DNA from: a virus
Length of the DNA: 21,498 bases
Reading direction: 5' to 3' (one strand)
IMG/VR virus record: IMGVR_UViG_3300040751_001453
Span: 1-21,498 of that record
This document shows, one piece after another, positions 5,293-13,272 of this stretch (position 1 is the first letter of the stretch; every line of letters starts with the position of its first letter). The notes under the pieces were generated by a model. That model saw nothing but the letters and a program-made list of their open reading frames with translations, did not search any database and was not told where the DNA came from. The translations under genes were made by a program, and so were the position numbers.

Positions 5293-6396
5293 TTATAAAC
5301 TAAATCCTTTTAATGCATTCTTATCTACGTCTTGCTTAATGCCGCCAATAACGTAAGACTCAACTTCTGTCTCTTGTGGTGCAACTTGTAGCCCTGAGCT
5401 ACTTAACCAATGCTGTGTCCAAGGTAGTGGGTTAGTGTTTACTGGTTGATCAAATATTGCTTGCATGCCTAGCGCCTTTAGTCTGCGGTTAGCAATGTAT
5501 TCAACATATTGATTCAATAGTGTTGTGTTTAGACCAATCATCGATCCGTCTTTGAACAGATACTCTGCCCAATCTTTTTCTTCTGCAACGCACTCACGCC
5601 ATAGGTCGTATACTTCTTCTTGGCACTCTTTAGCAATCTTAGCCATCTCTGGATCGTCTTTGCCTTGTGCCCACAACTTCAATACGTGTGTGCTTAGTGC
5701 TAAGTGCTGTGCTTCGTCACGAGCGATAAGACTAATAATCTTTGCTGAGCCTTCCATTAGTTTTAGTTCACCAAAGCCGAAAGTACATGCAAAACTTACA
5801 TAGAAACGCAAGCCTTCTAGGATGTTCACAGTCATCATTGCAAGATACAGTTTCTTCTTAACATCACGCATTGAGCCTTCACCACGGTGTGTGTAAGCAT
5901 CAGCTGCTTCTGTAAATGCATCATAGTGTTTAGTAACACTTGTTGCACGAGCAATAATCTTCTCGTCATCTAGAATAGTGTCAAACACTTCTGCAGGGTC
6001 AGCATACACATTTTTCATAATGTGTGTATAACTACGTGAATGGATTGTTTCAAAGAAGTCCCAAGTAACAATACATCCTTCTAGTTCAGGAATTGAAACA
6101 TGCGGCAAAAATGCTAGGCATGGACCACGTCCTTGGACACTGTCGAGCAGTGTTTGATACTTTAAATTTGCTGTAAAGATATGCTTCTGCTCTGGGCGGA
6201 AGTTAGCAAAGTCGGCTCTGTCTTTTTGTAGACTTACTTCTTCTGGGCGCCAAAAGTATCCTAGCATTGTTTGATTCAATTTATCAAACACTGGAAACTT
6301 AAACACATCATAACGCTGTGTGTTTTGATCTGCTCCGAAGAACATATTCTGTTTGGTGAAATCCACCTTGTCTTTATTAAAAACTGTTTTTGCCAT
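5293..6396 (-). CDS. nrdB: Ribonucleotide reductase class Ia, small (radical) subunit
   Basis: The 367-residue protein carries the full diiron-tyrosyl radical site. By alignment with E. coli the ligands and radical Tyr are D85 (TLLDSVQ), E116 and H119 (FFETIHSRS), Y123 (SRSYTHI), E194 (ILEGLRFY), E228 and H231 (ARDEAQHLA). With NrdA it reduces ribonucleoside diphosphates to deoxy forms for phage DNA synthesis. The radical Tyr is present, so this is a standard class Ia subunit rather than a Tyr-less variant. A ribosome site AGGAAA precedes the ATG. It has its own consensus-like promoter (6427-6455). Confidence 0.97.
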   Translation of the reverse strand: MAKTVFNKDKVDFTKQNMFFGADQNTQRYDVFKFPVFDKLNQTMLGYFWRPEEVSLQKDRADFANFRPEQKHIFTANLKYQTLLDSVQGRGPCLAFLPHVSIPELEGCIVTWDFFETIHSRSYTHIMKNVYADPAEVFDTILDDEKIIARATSVTKHYDAFTEAADAYTHRGEGSMRDVKKKLYLAMMTVNILEGLRFYVSFACTFGFGELKLMEGSAKIISLIARDEAQHLALSTHVLKLWAQGKDDPEMAKIAKECQEEVYDLWRECVAEEKDWAEYLFKDGSMIGLNTTLLNQYVEYIANRRLKALGMQAIFDQPVNTNPLPWTQHWLSSSGLQVAPQETEVESYVIGGIKQDVDKNALKGFSL

Positions 6397-6426
6397 CTTG
6401 CTTTCCTATCTGTCTGTTTTATTATT

Positions 6427-6455
6427 ATATATTATCCTGTTTACAAAGTCAACCG
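6427..6455 (-). promoter_or_regulatory. Sigma70 promoter for nrdB operon
   Basis: TTGACT (6450-6455), a 17-base spacer and TATAAT (6427-6432) lie between the nrdA stop and the nrdB start. This promoter lets nrdB, the small membrane protein, glutaredoxin and genes beyond be made independently of nrdA. Confidence 0.75.
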
Positions 6456-8786
6456 TTAAATAGCGCATGCCTCGCACTCTTCGTCGTCTTCTACTGCCAA
6501 AGTATGCGGGTGTACTTCTGGTTGATTATCGTGCCATCCAACATTGTGTGCTGGCTCGTCAATTAATTCACTTGGATCTGTTTTGTAGTCATAAGTGTTT
6601 TGATAGTACGATGTTTTCCAACCGTACTTGTAAGTGTTTAACAAGTCTTGCATCATTACACTCATAGGTACTTCGTTGTCTGGATATTGTGTTGGGTTAT
6701 AACTCCAATTGCCGCTAATAGCTTGGTCGAAGAACTTCTGCATTACTGCTACTACATTGATATAACCTTCGTTGCTTGGCATATCCCATAGTAATGTATA
6801 GTATTGCTTTAAAGACTGATACTGTGGAACAATCTGCTTAAGAGGCCCTTTTTTGCTTTTCTTAACGGACAAGTAACCTCTAGGTGGCTCGATGCCGTTT
6901 GTTGCGTTCGACACAACGGAACTACTCTCCGAAGGCATTTGTGCGGACAATGTGCTGTGCCTAAGTCCGTGCTCCTTGATGTCGCTCCGTAAAGTATCCC
7001 AATCATAGTTTAACTTGTTCTCCACAATATTATCGACATCTGTCTTATATGTATCAATAGGAAGAATGCCGTCTGAGTATTTAGTGCGATCAAAGTAGTC
7101 ACAAGCACCACGCTCCTGTGCTAATTTGTTACTAGCTTTGAGCAAGTAATACTGAAATGCTTCTGATAAATCATGTACTAACGTCCAGGCGGAAGCATCA
7201 CTATATTGTACCTTATTTTTAGCAAGATAATGTGCAAGACCAATATAACCTACACCCAATGAACGTCTTGCTTTTGTACTAATCTCAGCTGCCTTGATTG
7301 GATAGTTTTGATAGTCAATAATTTCTTCTAATGCCCTTACTGCTAATTCACATAACTCTTCCAAGTCATCTAATGTTTTAATGATACCTACATTGATAGC
7401 ACTTAGAATGCATAAAGCAATCTCGCCATCTGGATCATCGATATGATTTAGTGGCTTAGTCGGTAATGTAATCTCTTGGCATAGATTACTCATATATACT
7501 GTGTCTTTGAATGAACTATGTGTATTACAGTGATCAACGTTCATAATGTAAATACGTCCTGTTTCAGCACGTTCTTTGATTAATGCACTAAACAACGCCA
7601 TTGCGTCAACTTTAGTCTTTTTAATACTTGTAGCACGTTCATACTTTTCGTAAAGTTCTTTAAACTTGTCTGCATCACCAAAGTATGCATCATACAAGCC
7701 CGGTACATCGTGCGGCGAGAAAAGAGTTATATCGCCACCGGTTAACAATCTTTCATACATAGTTTTGTTAAGCTGAATTGAATAATCTAACTTACGCACA
7801 CGATTGTCTTCTGTGCCTTTGTTGTTCTTTAGCACTAGGATGTCTTCAATCTCTTGATGCCAAAAAGGGAAGTGTGTAGTAGCACTGCCGCCACGCACAC
7901 CATTCTGTGTACAACAACGTACTGTACTTTCAAACTTCTTTAGAAACGGGACAATTCCTGTGTGCGCAACTTCGCCTCCTCGAATTTTTGAATTAACTCC
8001 TCTGATGCGCCCTGCGTTAATGCCGATGCCAGCTCTCTGCGCTGTGTAACGTCCAATAGACATATCACTGGCAAAAATGGAATCAAGCGTGTCATCTGAA
8101 TCAACGAGGACACAGGAGGCAAACTGTCTGACTGGAGTGCGCACCCCCGCCATGACTGGGGTGGGGATGTTGATTTTGAAAAGTGATGTAGCATCGTAGT
8201 ATCTCCTTACATAGTGCATACGTGTTTCTGTTGGATAGTTAGCAAATAGTGTTGCCGCTATCATCATATACATGTGTTGTGGTGTTTCAAATAGTTCACC
8301 TGTTGAGCGATCTTGTACTAGGTATTTGTCAACCACCTGACGCAATCCTGCGTAGGTAAAATTCTCGTCTCGCTTGTGATGTATATAACGATCAAAAGTT
8401 GCAATTTCTTCTTCAGTATAACTTTCTAGTATTGCAGGATCATACAGTCCACGTTCAATATTTTTATTGATCATTTCGATAAACGGAATAGAGTCATACT
8501 GTCCAAACACCTGTTTGTATAACGCATATCCAAGTAACCTAGCCGCCGCTGTTTGATAATTTGGATTTTCGAGACTAATAAGATCATTGGCACTACGTAT
8601 TAAAATCTCTTGTATTTCGTTAGTACTCATGCCATCGTAAAATTGAATGTTAGCATTCATTTCAATTTGACTACTACTTACTCCTGCTAACCCATCACAT
8701 GCGTTTTGCACAACAAAGTGGATTTTTTCTATATTCAGTTCTTCTTTAGTTCCGTTGCGCTTGACGATATGAATTGCGTTTACCAT
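6456..8786 (-). CDS. nrdA: Ribonucleotide reductase class Ia, large (catalytic) subunit
   Basis: The 776-residue protein has an N-terminal ATP-cone (VKRNGTKEELNIEKI, about 8-22), so allosteric activity control is probably kept. Active-site residues by E. coli comparison: C225 (RQFASCVLV), N434/C436/E438 (SNLCQEITLP), C459 (GEIALCILSA), the Tyr pair Y727-Y728 in SYYQNT, and C-terminal redox cysteines C771 and C774 (CEACAI). MPSESSSVVSNATNGIEPPR is the conserved phosphate-binding region. The C-terminal pair is spaced CxxC, closer than CxxxxC of E. coli. The ribosome site AGGAG lies 6 bases before the ATG. It supplies deoxynucleotides for phage replication with NrdB and the adjacent glutaredoxin. 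Confidence 0.97.
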   Translation of the reverse strand: MVNAIHIVKRNGTKEELNIEKIHFVVQNACDGLAGVSSSQIEMNANIQFYDGMSTNEIQEILIRSANDLISLENPNYQTAAARLLGYALYKQVFGQYDSIPFIEMINKNIERGLYDPAILESYTEEEIATFDRYIHHKRDENFTYAGLRQVVDKYLVQDRSTGELFETPQHMYMMIAATLFANYPTETRMHYVRRYYDATSLFKINIPTPVMAGVRTPVRQFASCVLVDSDDTLDSIFASDMSIGRYTAQRAGIGINAGRIRGVNSKIRGGEVAHTGIVPFLKKFESTVRCCTQNGVRGGSATTHFPFWHQEIEDILVLKNNKGTEDNRVRKLDYSIQLNKTMYERLLTGGDITLFSPHDVPGLYDAYFGDADKFKELYEKYERATSIKKTKVDAMALFSALIKERAETGRIYIMNVDHCNTHSSFKDTVYMSNLCQEITLPTKPLNHIDDPDGEIALCILSAINVGIIKTLDDLEELCELAVRALEEIIDYQNYPIKAAEISTKARRSLGVGYIGLAHYLAKNKVQYSDASAWTLVHDLSEAFQYYLLKASNKLAQERGACDYFDRTKYSDGILPIDTYKTDVDNIVENKLNYDWDTLRSDIKEHGLRHSTLSAQMPSESSSVVSNATNGIEPPRGYLSVKKSKKGPLKQIVPQYQSLKQYYTLLWDMPSNEGYINVVAVMQKFFDQAISGNWSYNPTQYPDNEVPMSVMMQDLLNTYKYGWKTSYYQNTYDYKTDPSELIDEPAHNVGWHDNQPEVHPHTLAVEDDEECEACAI

Positions 8787-8818
8787 TTTTATCTCCTGAT
8801 TGCCGTTTGGTTAGGTAT

Positions 8819-9235
8819 TTAGTTTATGCTAGGCATAACATATTTTGTTTCGATTATTGTATTTTCAACTTTGCTTTTATGAACGTATGTTGTATGCTCA
8901 TAACCTACAACTAGGTCATCAACGTACAACAAGTAGTGTGTCATTTCCTTAGTCGATGCTATATATATGACAAACGATGATCCAGAAAACCGGTCACTTA
9001 ATTGCAGAGTGTAACAAATTGCAAGTAATTTTACAAATTTGCAGTACTCATTTTCTTGAATAATTTGCCATGGAGTTGGCCATGTAGTAGAGTCGTACGG
9101 GTCTGTTGCAATGCTCGTTATCGGAGCACTATTGAACAGATTTATTGTGTCTTGTAGCGGGTCTTCCGCGTCTGTTAAGGTATCTCGAAAACTACTCCAC
9201 AGCCGAAGCCGGTCTTCAAACTTTTTGTTAAACAT
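8819..9235 (-). CDS. Hypothetical phage protein, possibly virion-associated
   Basis: I do not recognise this 138-residue protein with certainty. It begins MFNKKFEDRLRLWSSFRDTL and has a helical first half with WPTPWQIIQENEY and a more beta-rich second half (FVIYIASTKEMTHYLLYVDD). It follows the tail fibre gene by 15 bases, with no promoter visible between, so it is probably co-expressed with it. A role in fibre assembly or attachment is possible from position only. The ribosome site is weak (AAGAAAT). Confidence 0.6.
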   Translation of the reverse strand: MFNKKFEDRLRLWSSFRDTLTDAEDPLQDTINLFNSAPITSIATDPYDSTTWPTPWQIIQENEYCKFVKLLAICYTLQLSDRFSGSSFVIYIASTKEMTHYLLYVDDLVVGYEHTTYVHKSKVENTIIETKYVMPSIN

Positions 9236-9250
9236 TTTTGATTTCTTATG

Positions 9251-10882
9251 TTAGGATATTATACTTACTTTATACACTAAATTTTGCGCTGTGTCAAGTA
9301 AATTACTGTTATATTCTACAAAAATTGTATCAATTCCGTCTTCGAACCTAGCAACAAATTGAAGACTCTCATTATAAGTATCTGGGCCTGCATATTCGTA
9401 GTCGTCAGTAAGTGCTACTTGACTTGCACTGTTTGTATCATTTCTATTTAAAGTAATTGTAAGTGTACCTTTTCTAGTAAAATGACTAATATCGTTCGAT
9501 GTAAAGATATATTCTATTTCGTATACACAATCTTCAGTGCCGCCTAATCTAAAACAATCTAAAAAAGAACCAGCTGTGTTACCTAACGGAACTTTTTGCT
9601 GTCCGGCTAGTGTAGACACAACGTAGCCAGTAATTTCTGCAACATATGGAACAGCAACATAATTTAAATCAGTTCCCAATTGTTTAGAACGAAGGAATGT
9701 ATCGCCGACACTATCGTTACCTGGATTATCAAAAGAAAGAACACTTGTTTTTGTTACAGAAGATGCTCCTCCAAAGTTATACCCAACGTTATCTTCAAAT
9801 CTATTTGCACTACTAATGTTGCCAGTGCCTAATGCAATCCATATTGCTTGACTATGTATCGATCTAAACAGTGATTGTGTAATTGTATTATCTAGTGGGC
9901 CAGCACTACTTCCTGGAATGCCTCGAGGAGCACTTCCAAAAACAACTCCGTATCTCGAGTTGTGAAGTATACAATTTGTAAACTTATTATTTACAACTTC
10001 ATCATCGGCATTAATTAGTCTGCTGTATCCGCTCATTGTAATGTTTTCAAACATATTACTAGTTGTTGTAATAGATGCATTCAACTGTTCTAAGTATATT
10101 GCATTGTTATTAGCAATGTCACCGTCTATTGCTATCCAAGGACCTTCAAAACCTAAATCTCTAAACACACTATCTTTACAAGTCTGTACAAATAATCCAA
10201 TATTATTTGTAGAATTTTTTATAGTAATACCTTCAATTAAAACTTGATTAGTTTGATTTGGTCCAGTTGTTGTTAATAAATCATCTCTTGTTAATTTATT
10301 TATTGGTAGTTCGCCGTCAACTGTTTTCATAGCAGGCTTATCGGCTGTTTGTGTAATTACTGTTTTTTCTTTGCCATCGCCTACTAGACTTGCAAACGGA
10401 GGAAGATATAATGTTTCTGTAATCTTATAATTTCCAGCTGGTATAAGAAGTTTGACTCTAGCAAACTCTTGATTAATTGTTGCGTCATTAAGGAATAGCT
10501 GATCAATTGCTCGTTGTATACTTGCAGTGTCGTCGGTGGTCCCGTCACCTGCAGCACCAAACGATAAAACATTTACAAAATCATCTAATCTATTTTGTAA
10601 AGATCTCTTTACAGGTCTGTCTAGGTCACTACCAGTTGTAACATAACTTTTAAGTTTAGCATACTGATATGAGTTAGTTAACGAAAATAAATCATCTGAC
10701 TCTGTTAGTATTTTTGTATTACCAACTGATGGCGATCCTTCACTAACTGCGCCATTACCAATGTACAAACTTTGCGTATCAACAGCCCAGGCAAACTCGC
10801 CGCCGGCTAGCTGCGGAACACCTGTGTCTGCATTTTCTTTTCCTCTACGAACCTGGATACGGCTGATCTGAACTACGGCCAC
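9251..10882 (-). CDS. Tail fibre/tailspike with pectate-lyase-like beta-helix
   Basis: The 543-residue protein starts at GTG (AGGAG 7 bases upstream; late-promoter-like element at 10909-10916). Residues 1-55 (IQVRRGKENADTGVPQLAGG, then EFAWAVDTQSLYIGNG) match the short module found at the N-terminus of many phage fibres. From about 102 the Pectate_lyase_3-type signature VLSFGAAGDGTTDDTASIQR begins a right-handed beta-helix running to about residue 390, rich in N-x-F/I repeats (NMFENITMSGYS, NNKFTNCILHNSRYG). The last ~150 residues are beta-rich. It probably binds or degrades a surface polysaccharide of the host. Enzymatic activity is not provable from motifs, so a pure adhesin is the alternative. 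Confidence 0.8.
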   Translation of the reverse strand: MAVVQISRIQVRRGKENADTGVPQLAGGEFAWAVDTQSLYIGNGAVSEGSPSVGNTKILTESDDLFSLTNSYQYAKLKSYVTTGSDLDRPVKRSLQNRLDDFVNVLSFGAAGDGTTDDTASIQRAIDQLFLNDATINQEFARVKLLIPAGNYKITETLYLPPFASLVGDGKEKTVITQTADKPAMKTVDGELPINKLTRDDLLTTTGPNQTNQVLIEGITIKNSTNNIGLFVQTCKDSVFRDLGFEGPWIAIDGDIANNNAIYLEQLNASITTTSNMFENITMSGYSRLINADDEVVNNKFTNCILHNSRYGVVFGSAPRGIPGSSAGPLDNTITQSLFRSIHSQAIWIALGTGNISSANRFEDNVGYNFGGASSVTKTSVLSFDNPGNDSVGDTFLRSKQLGTDLNYVAVPYVAEITGYVVSTLAGQQKVPLGNTAGSFLDCFRLGGTEDCVYEIEYIFTSNDISHFTRKGTLTITLNRNDTNSASQVALTDDYEYAGPDTYNESLQFVARFEDGIDTIFVEYNSNLLDTAQNLVYKVSIIS

Positions 10883-10911
10883 TACAATTCTCCTACAATG
10901 TTATTATGTAT

Positions 10912-11589
10912 TTATGCGTGTTGTTCGTAATACTGATAAACTCTATTGTACCATTCAGTTCGCCACTCGTCGTACTCATCAGGCCAAATATCAAACTGTT
11001 GATACTCACCTGCACGACTACACATGAACACATGTCCTTCACGTATTTCTGTGCCATAAATTTCATTGTGTGCTTCAGCATAGGCTGTTAGCTGTAAGAA
11101 GTAATCTACTACCCACTCTAGTTTCTTAGGCTTATTGGTTTGCTTGAAGTCCATAATAGCAGGCTGTCCTTTGTATGTTCCTACTAAGTCAGTAGTTCCT
11201 GCATACATCTGTGGCATATATAAATTAACCTCGCTACCCCATACTACAACATCATCCATTACTTTGTCTTTGATAACTTGTGCCATACTATGTGCTTGCT
11301 GTGCATACGGGTTACTACCCGGAGTAGGCCACTCACCTGTTTCAACATAGTCTTCAAGATACTTGTGCATACGTGTACCAACACCTGCAGCTTCTGTTGT
11401 AATTTCTCTTGCCTTCTGTTCTCCTACACGTTTCCGCCACGCAATAAGATGACTCATATCTTTTGTTGCACTTAGAATTGTAGTAACACTGGCAACGGCA
11501 TGTCCGTCTGGGGTAAGATACTTTCTTTTGCCGTCTACTTCTTTTCTTTTAATAGGTTGGTATTCAAATTTATTAGTTATTAAGCTCAT
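10912..11589 (-). CDS. PD-(D/E)XK exonuclease (RecB/MGME1-like)
   Basis: The 225-residue protein carries the nuclease core of the RecB-like PD-(D/E)XK superfamily: GVGTRMHKYLED (H75), WGSEVNLY (E120), AGTTDLVG (D134), AIMDFKQ (D147, K149) and FLQLTAYA (Q166). These residues bind the metal and cut DNA. T4-like marine phages carry exonucleases of this type for replication, recombination or host DNA degradation. AGGA lies 7 bases upstream of the ATG. It follows the NifU-like gene by 8 bases and probably shares its early promoter. Confidence 0.85.
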   Translation of the reverse strand: MSLITNKFEYQPIKRKEVDGKRKYLTPDGHAVASVTTILSATKDMSHLIAWRKRVGEQKAREITTEAAGVGTRMHKYLEDYVETGEWPTPGSNPYAQQAHSMAQVIKDKVMDDVVVWGSEVNLYMPQMYAGTTDLVGTYKGQPAIMDFKQTNKPKKLEWVVDYFLQLTAYAEAHNEIYGTEIREGHVFMCSRAGEYQQFDIWPDEYDEWRTEWYNRVYQYYEQHA

Positions 11590-11597
11590 TTCTAATC

Positions 11598-11897
11598 CTA
11601 TCTAAACATACTTGTGTCAGTGTAAAACGGATTGACTGTGCTATAAGGATCATCAACTGACTCAACTTCTCTTATTTCTGGAACAAAATGTTTTAACATA
11701 TTTTCAACACCCATTTTAAGTGTCATTGTACTTCCGGCACAACCTGAACATGCTCCGCCTAGTTCTAAAAGTAAGTAACCCTCATCATAGGAAACAAACT
11801 CAATGTTACCTCCATGGCTTGCTACTGACGGCTTAACATGGCTTTCTATTAATTCTTTTATTTGTATAATGATTTCTTCATCGGTACGGCTAGTCAT
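11598..11897 (-). CDS. NifU-like C-terminal domain protein (Fe-S cluster carrier)
   Basis: The 99-residue protein is a stand-alone NifU_C/Nfu domain: IKELIESHVKPSVASHGGNI (about 13-32), then LLLELGGACSGCAGSTMTLK with the CxxC cluster-binding pair (C50, C53), and GVENMLKHFVPEI. Such domains hold a 4Fe-4S cluster between two monomers and pass it to client proteins. A phage copy may keep Fe-S enzymes active or serve phage Fe-S proteins. It is the first gene after a perfect consensus promoter, with AGGAG 5 bases before the ATG. The 20-residue C-terminal tail after VESVDD has no family match known to me. Confidence 0.88.
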   Translation of the reverse strand: MTSRTDEEIIIQIKELIESHVKPSVASHGGNIEFVSYDEGYLLLELGGACSGCAGSTMTLKMGVENMLKHFVPEIREVESVDDPYSTVNPFYTDTSMFR

Positions 11898-11921
11898 ATA
11901 AACTCCTATTAGTTAATTTAT

Positions 11922-11950
11922 ATTATAGCATAGTAAAGTTAAGTTGTCAA
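11922..11950 (-). promoter_or_regulatory. Perfect consensus sigma70 promoter (NifU-like/exonuclease)
   Basis: TTGACA (11945-11950), a 17-base spacer and TATAAT (11922-11927) match the consensus exactly. The -35 abuts the stop of the upstream virion gene (11951). The motif and its flanks (CTATGCTATAAT) closely resemble the promoter at 4143-4171. Confidence 0.85.
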
Positions 11951-12253
11951 CTAATTTAAGTCTTTTAGATCCGTTGCACGTTTTGCCATCTGCTTGACAT
12001 CACTGCCTTTAGATTTTTTGTTTACTCGTTTTTCTTTTTGAAAAATAATTTCTTCACCGTTGTAATTATCTACAATATTAGCAATGACCGGATCAGCATT
12101 ATATGCAGCATCAAATGTTTCGTATGAATATTCTTGTGCATCCATGTTAGACATTAATTTATCTAATTGCTCGTATGATACTTTCTTTACACCTCGTTCG
12201 TCAAGGTGCTTCAACAGTTGCACTAATGCATCTGTACTCGAATCTTCAACTAC
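11951..12253 (-). CDS. Downstream frame, probable -1 frameshift extension of the 12250-13236 protein
   Basis: The frame is open across the A9 run and encodes VVEDSSTDALVQLLKHLDER and onward to a basic end (KRVNKKSKGSDVKQMAKRAT, DLKDLN). The only start in the usual place is GTG at 12223, with no Shine-Dalgarno. The frame continues upstream into the A run, where a -1 slip by ribosomes leaving the 12250-13236 gene would enter it directly. The fused product would be 428 residues, adding 100. The alternatives are a separate 90-residue protein from GTG 12223 or a single-base homopolymer error that split one gene. Coding character is good (varied codon use, no internal stops). Function unknown. Confidence 0.55.
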   Translation of the reverse strand, partial: VVEDSSTDALVQLLKHLDERGVKKVSYEQLDKLMSNMDAQEYSYETFDAAYNADPVIANIVDNYNGEEIIFQKEKRVNKKSKGSDVKQMAKRATDLKDLN

Positions 12254-13236
12254 TTTTTTTTTGAGAGGATTGCACCTAATCGACGTGACTGCTCAAGCAT
12301 TGCTCGTTTTTTGTTCATACGTGACTCACGTTTTGCACGAGCAGCTTCTTCGTCGCCGCCTGCTGCTGCGCCATCTGCTGCAAAGTCATCCATATCTATG
12401 TCGCCGTCTACTGGCATTTCCATATCTGCTTCTGCATCATCCATTGGCATTGCTGCATCATCGTCAGCACCCATCATGTCTGCTGGCTCAGCTTCACCTG
12501 TAATTTGTCCCACACCTTGTGTTAAAGAAACTCTTGTTGTTTCCATTGTAGCGTACATTGCTTCAAGTGCAGGCTTCACAGTGTTTGTAAATTGGTCTGC
12601 TTGTTCAGCACCCATTTCGTCACGTATAGCATCTGCTAATTCTAACATTGATTCTGACTGCATTTCTGCGGTGTCTTCCATCCAACCAGTTAAACGGTCT
12701 ACCATGTCTTTTGCTGCCATTACTAGTTCAGCGTGATCTTCTGCACCTTCTAATAAAGTAGTAAAGTAATTTCCGATGATATCTTTACCTTCGTCTACTT
12801 TCTTCTTCTTAGCGTCTTTAGCTGCTTTCTTCATTGGCTCTTCTTTATCTCCGTCTTTGTCTAGGTCTAAAAAGTCTGGCTTACCTTCGTCAACTTTTTT
12901 ATCATCAGTCTTTGCTTTTCCTGTGCCTCCACAGTCTGGGCAACTCTTAGGACAAGTTTCGTCGCAATCGTCAACTGCTTCAGCTACGTGAGCACGCTCG
13001 TTAATTTCTGCATTAAGAACATCTAACATTAGTTTGGATTTTTGATATGTTTCGTTCTGAACAGCATTGTAACTTTCGTTAGTTTCAAATTGACTAAGTT
13101 TAGTTCTAATTCTATTTCTAACGTCTTGTAATTGTTCAAGCGTAAATGACTCAAGGTTTATTTTCTTGCCGTACTTTTTAGCAAGTGATTCGTTAAGCAT
13201 CGAAGCTGTTATCTTTTTGAATTCTGTTATTCTCAT
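12250..13236 (-). CDS. Acidic virion-type protein with Cys cluster and EF-hand-like loop
   Basis: The 328-residue protein begins MRITEFKKITASMLNES, a possible capsid-targeting leader with L-N-E/S cleavage. It is helical to about 85, then has a Cys cluster C91-x3-C95-x3-C99-x2-C102 followed by GGTGK (DnaJ-like zinc knuckle), an EF-hand-like loop DLDKDGDKEEP (124-134) and a Lys-rich stretch. A second helical part follows (160-245), then a very acidic Met/Ala/Asp segment (250-295), and a basic end RAKRESRMNKKRAMLEQ. Scaffold- or core-like charge alternation suggests a head or internal protein. A GATAAATA late element (13265-13272) and AGGA precede the start. The stop falls one codon after an A9 run (see slip site). 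Confidence 0.7.
   Translation of the reverse strand: MRITEFKKITASMLNESLAKKYGKKINLESFTLEQLQDVRNRIRTKLSQFETNESYNAVQNETYQKSKLMLDVLNAEINERAHVAEAVDDCDETCPKSCPDCGGTGKAKTDDKKVDEGKPDFLDLDKDGDKEEPMKKAAKDAKKKKVDEGKDIIGNYFTTLLEGAEDHAELVMAAKDMVDRLTGWMEDTAEMQSESMLELADAIRDEMGAEQADQFTNTVKPALEAMYATMETTRVSLTQGVGQITGEAEPADMMGADDDAAMPMDDAEADMEMPVDGDIDMDDFAADGAAAGGDEEAARAKRESRMNKKRAMLEQSRRLGAILSKKK
12253..12259 (-). other. A AAA AAG slippery heptamer at gene end
   Basis: The last sense codons of the 12250-13236 gene read TCA AAA AAA AAG then TAG. A AAA AAG in this register is the most efficient known -1 slip site in E. coli. Eighteen bases further on CAGATGCA and TGCAACTG can form an 8-bp stem with one mismatch and a TTAG loop; that spacing is longer than is usual for a stimulator. 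Confidence 0.5.
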
Positions 13237-13264
13237 CAGTAAATCCTAACTGTTTGTATATTAT

Positions 13265-13272
13265 TATTTATC
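13265..13272 (-). promoter_or_regulatory. T4-late-like promoter GATAAATA
   Basis: The minus-strand octamer matches T4 late consensus TATAAATA at 7 of 8 positions, about 29 bases before the ATG at 13236. It overlaps the upstream stop codon. Confidence 0.55.

Noticed and set aside
6809-8194. Minus-strand frames inside nrdA (6809-7006, 7940-8194)
   Set aside because: Out-of-frame shadows of a fully conserved nrdA.
12311-12736. Plus-strand Ser/Ala-rich frame
   Set aside because: Antisense of the acidic virion protein, with no ribosome site and biased composition caused by the low-complexity segment.
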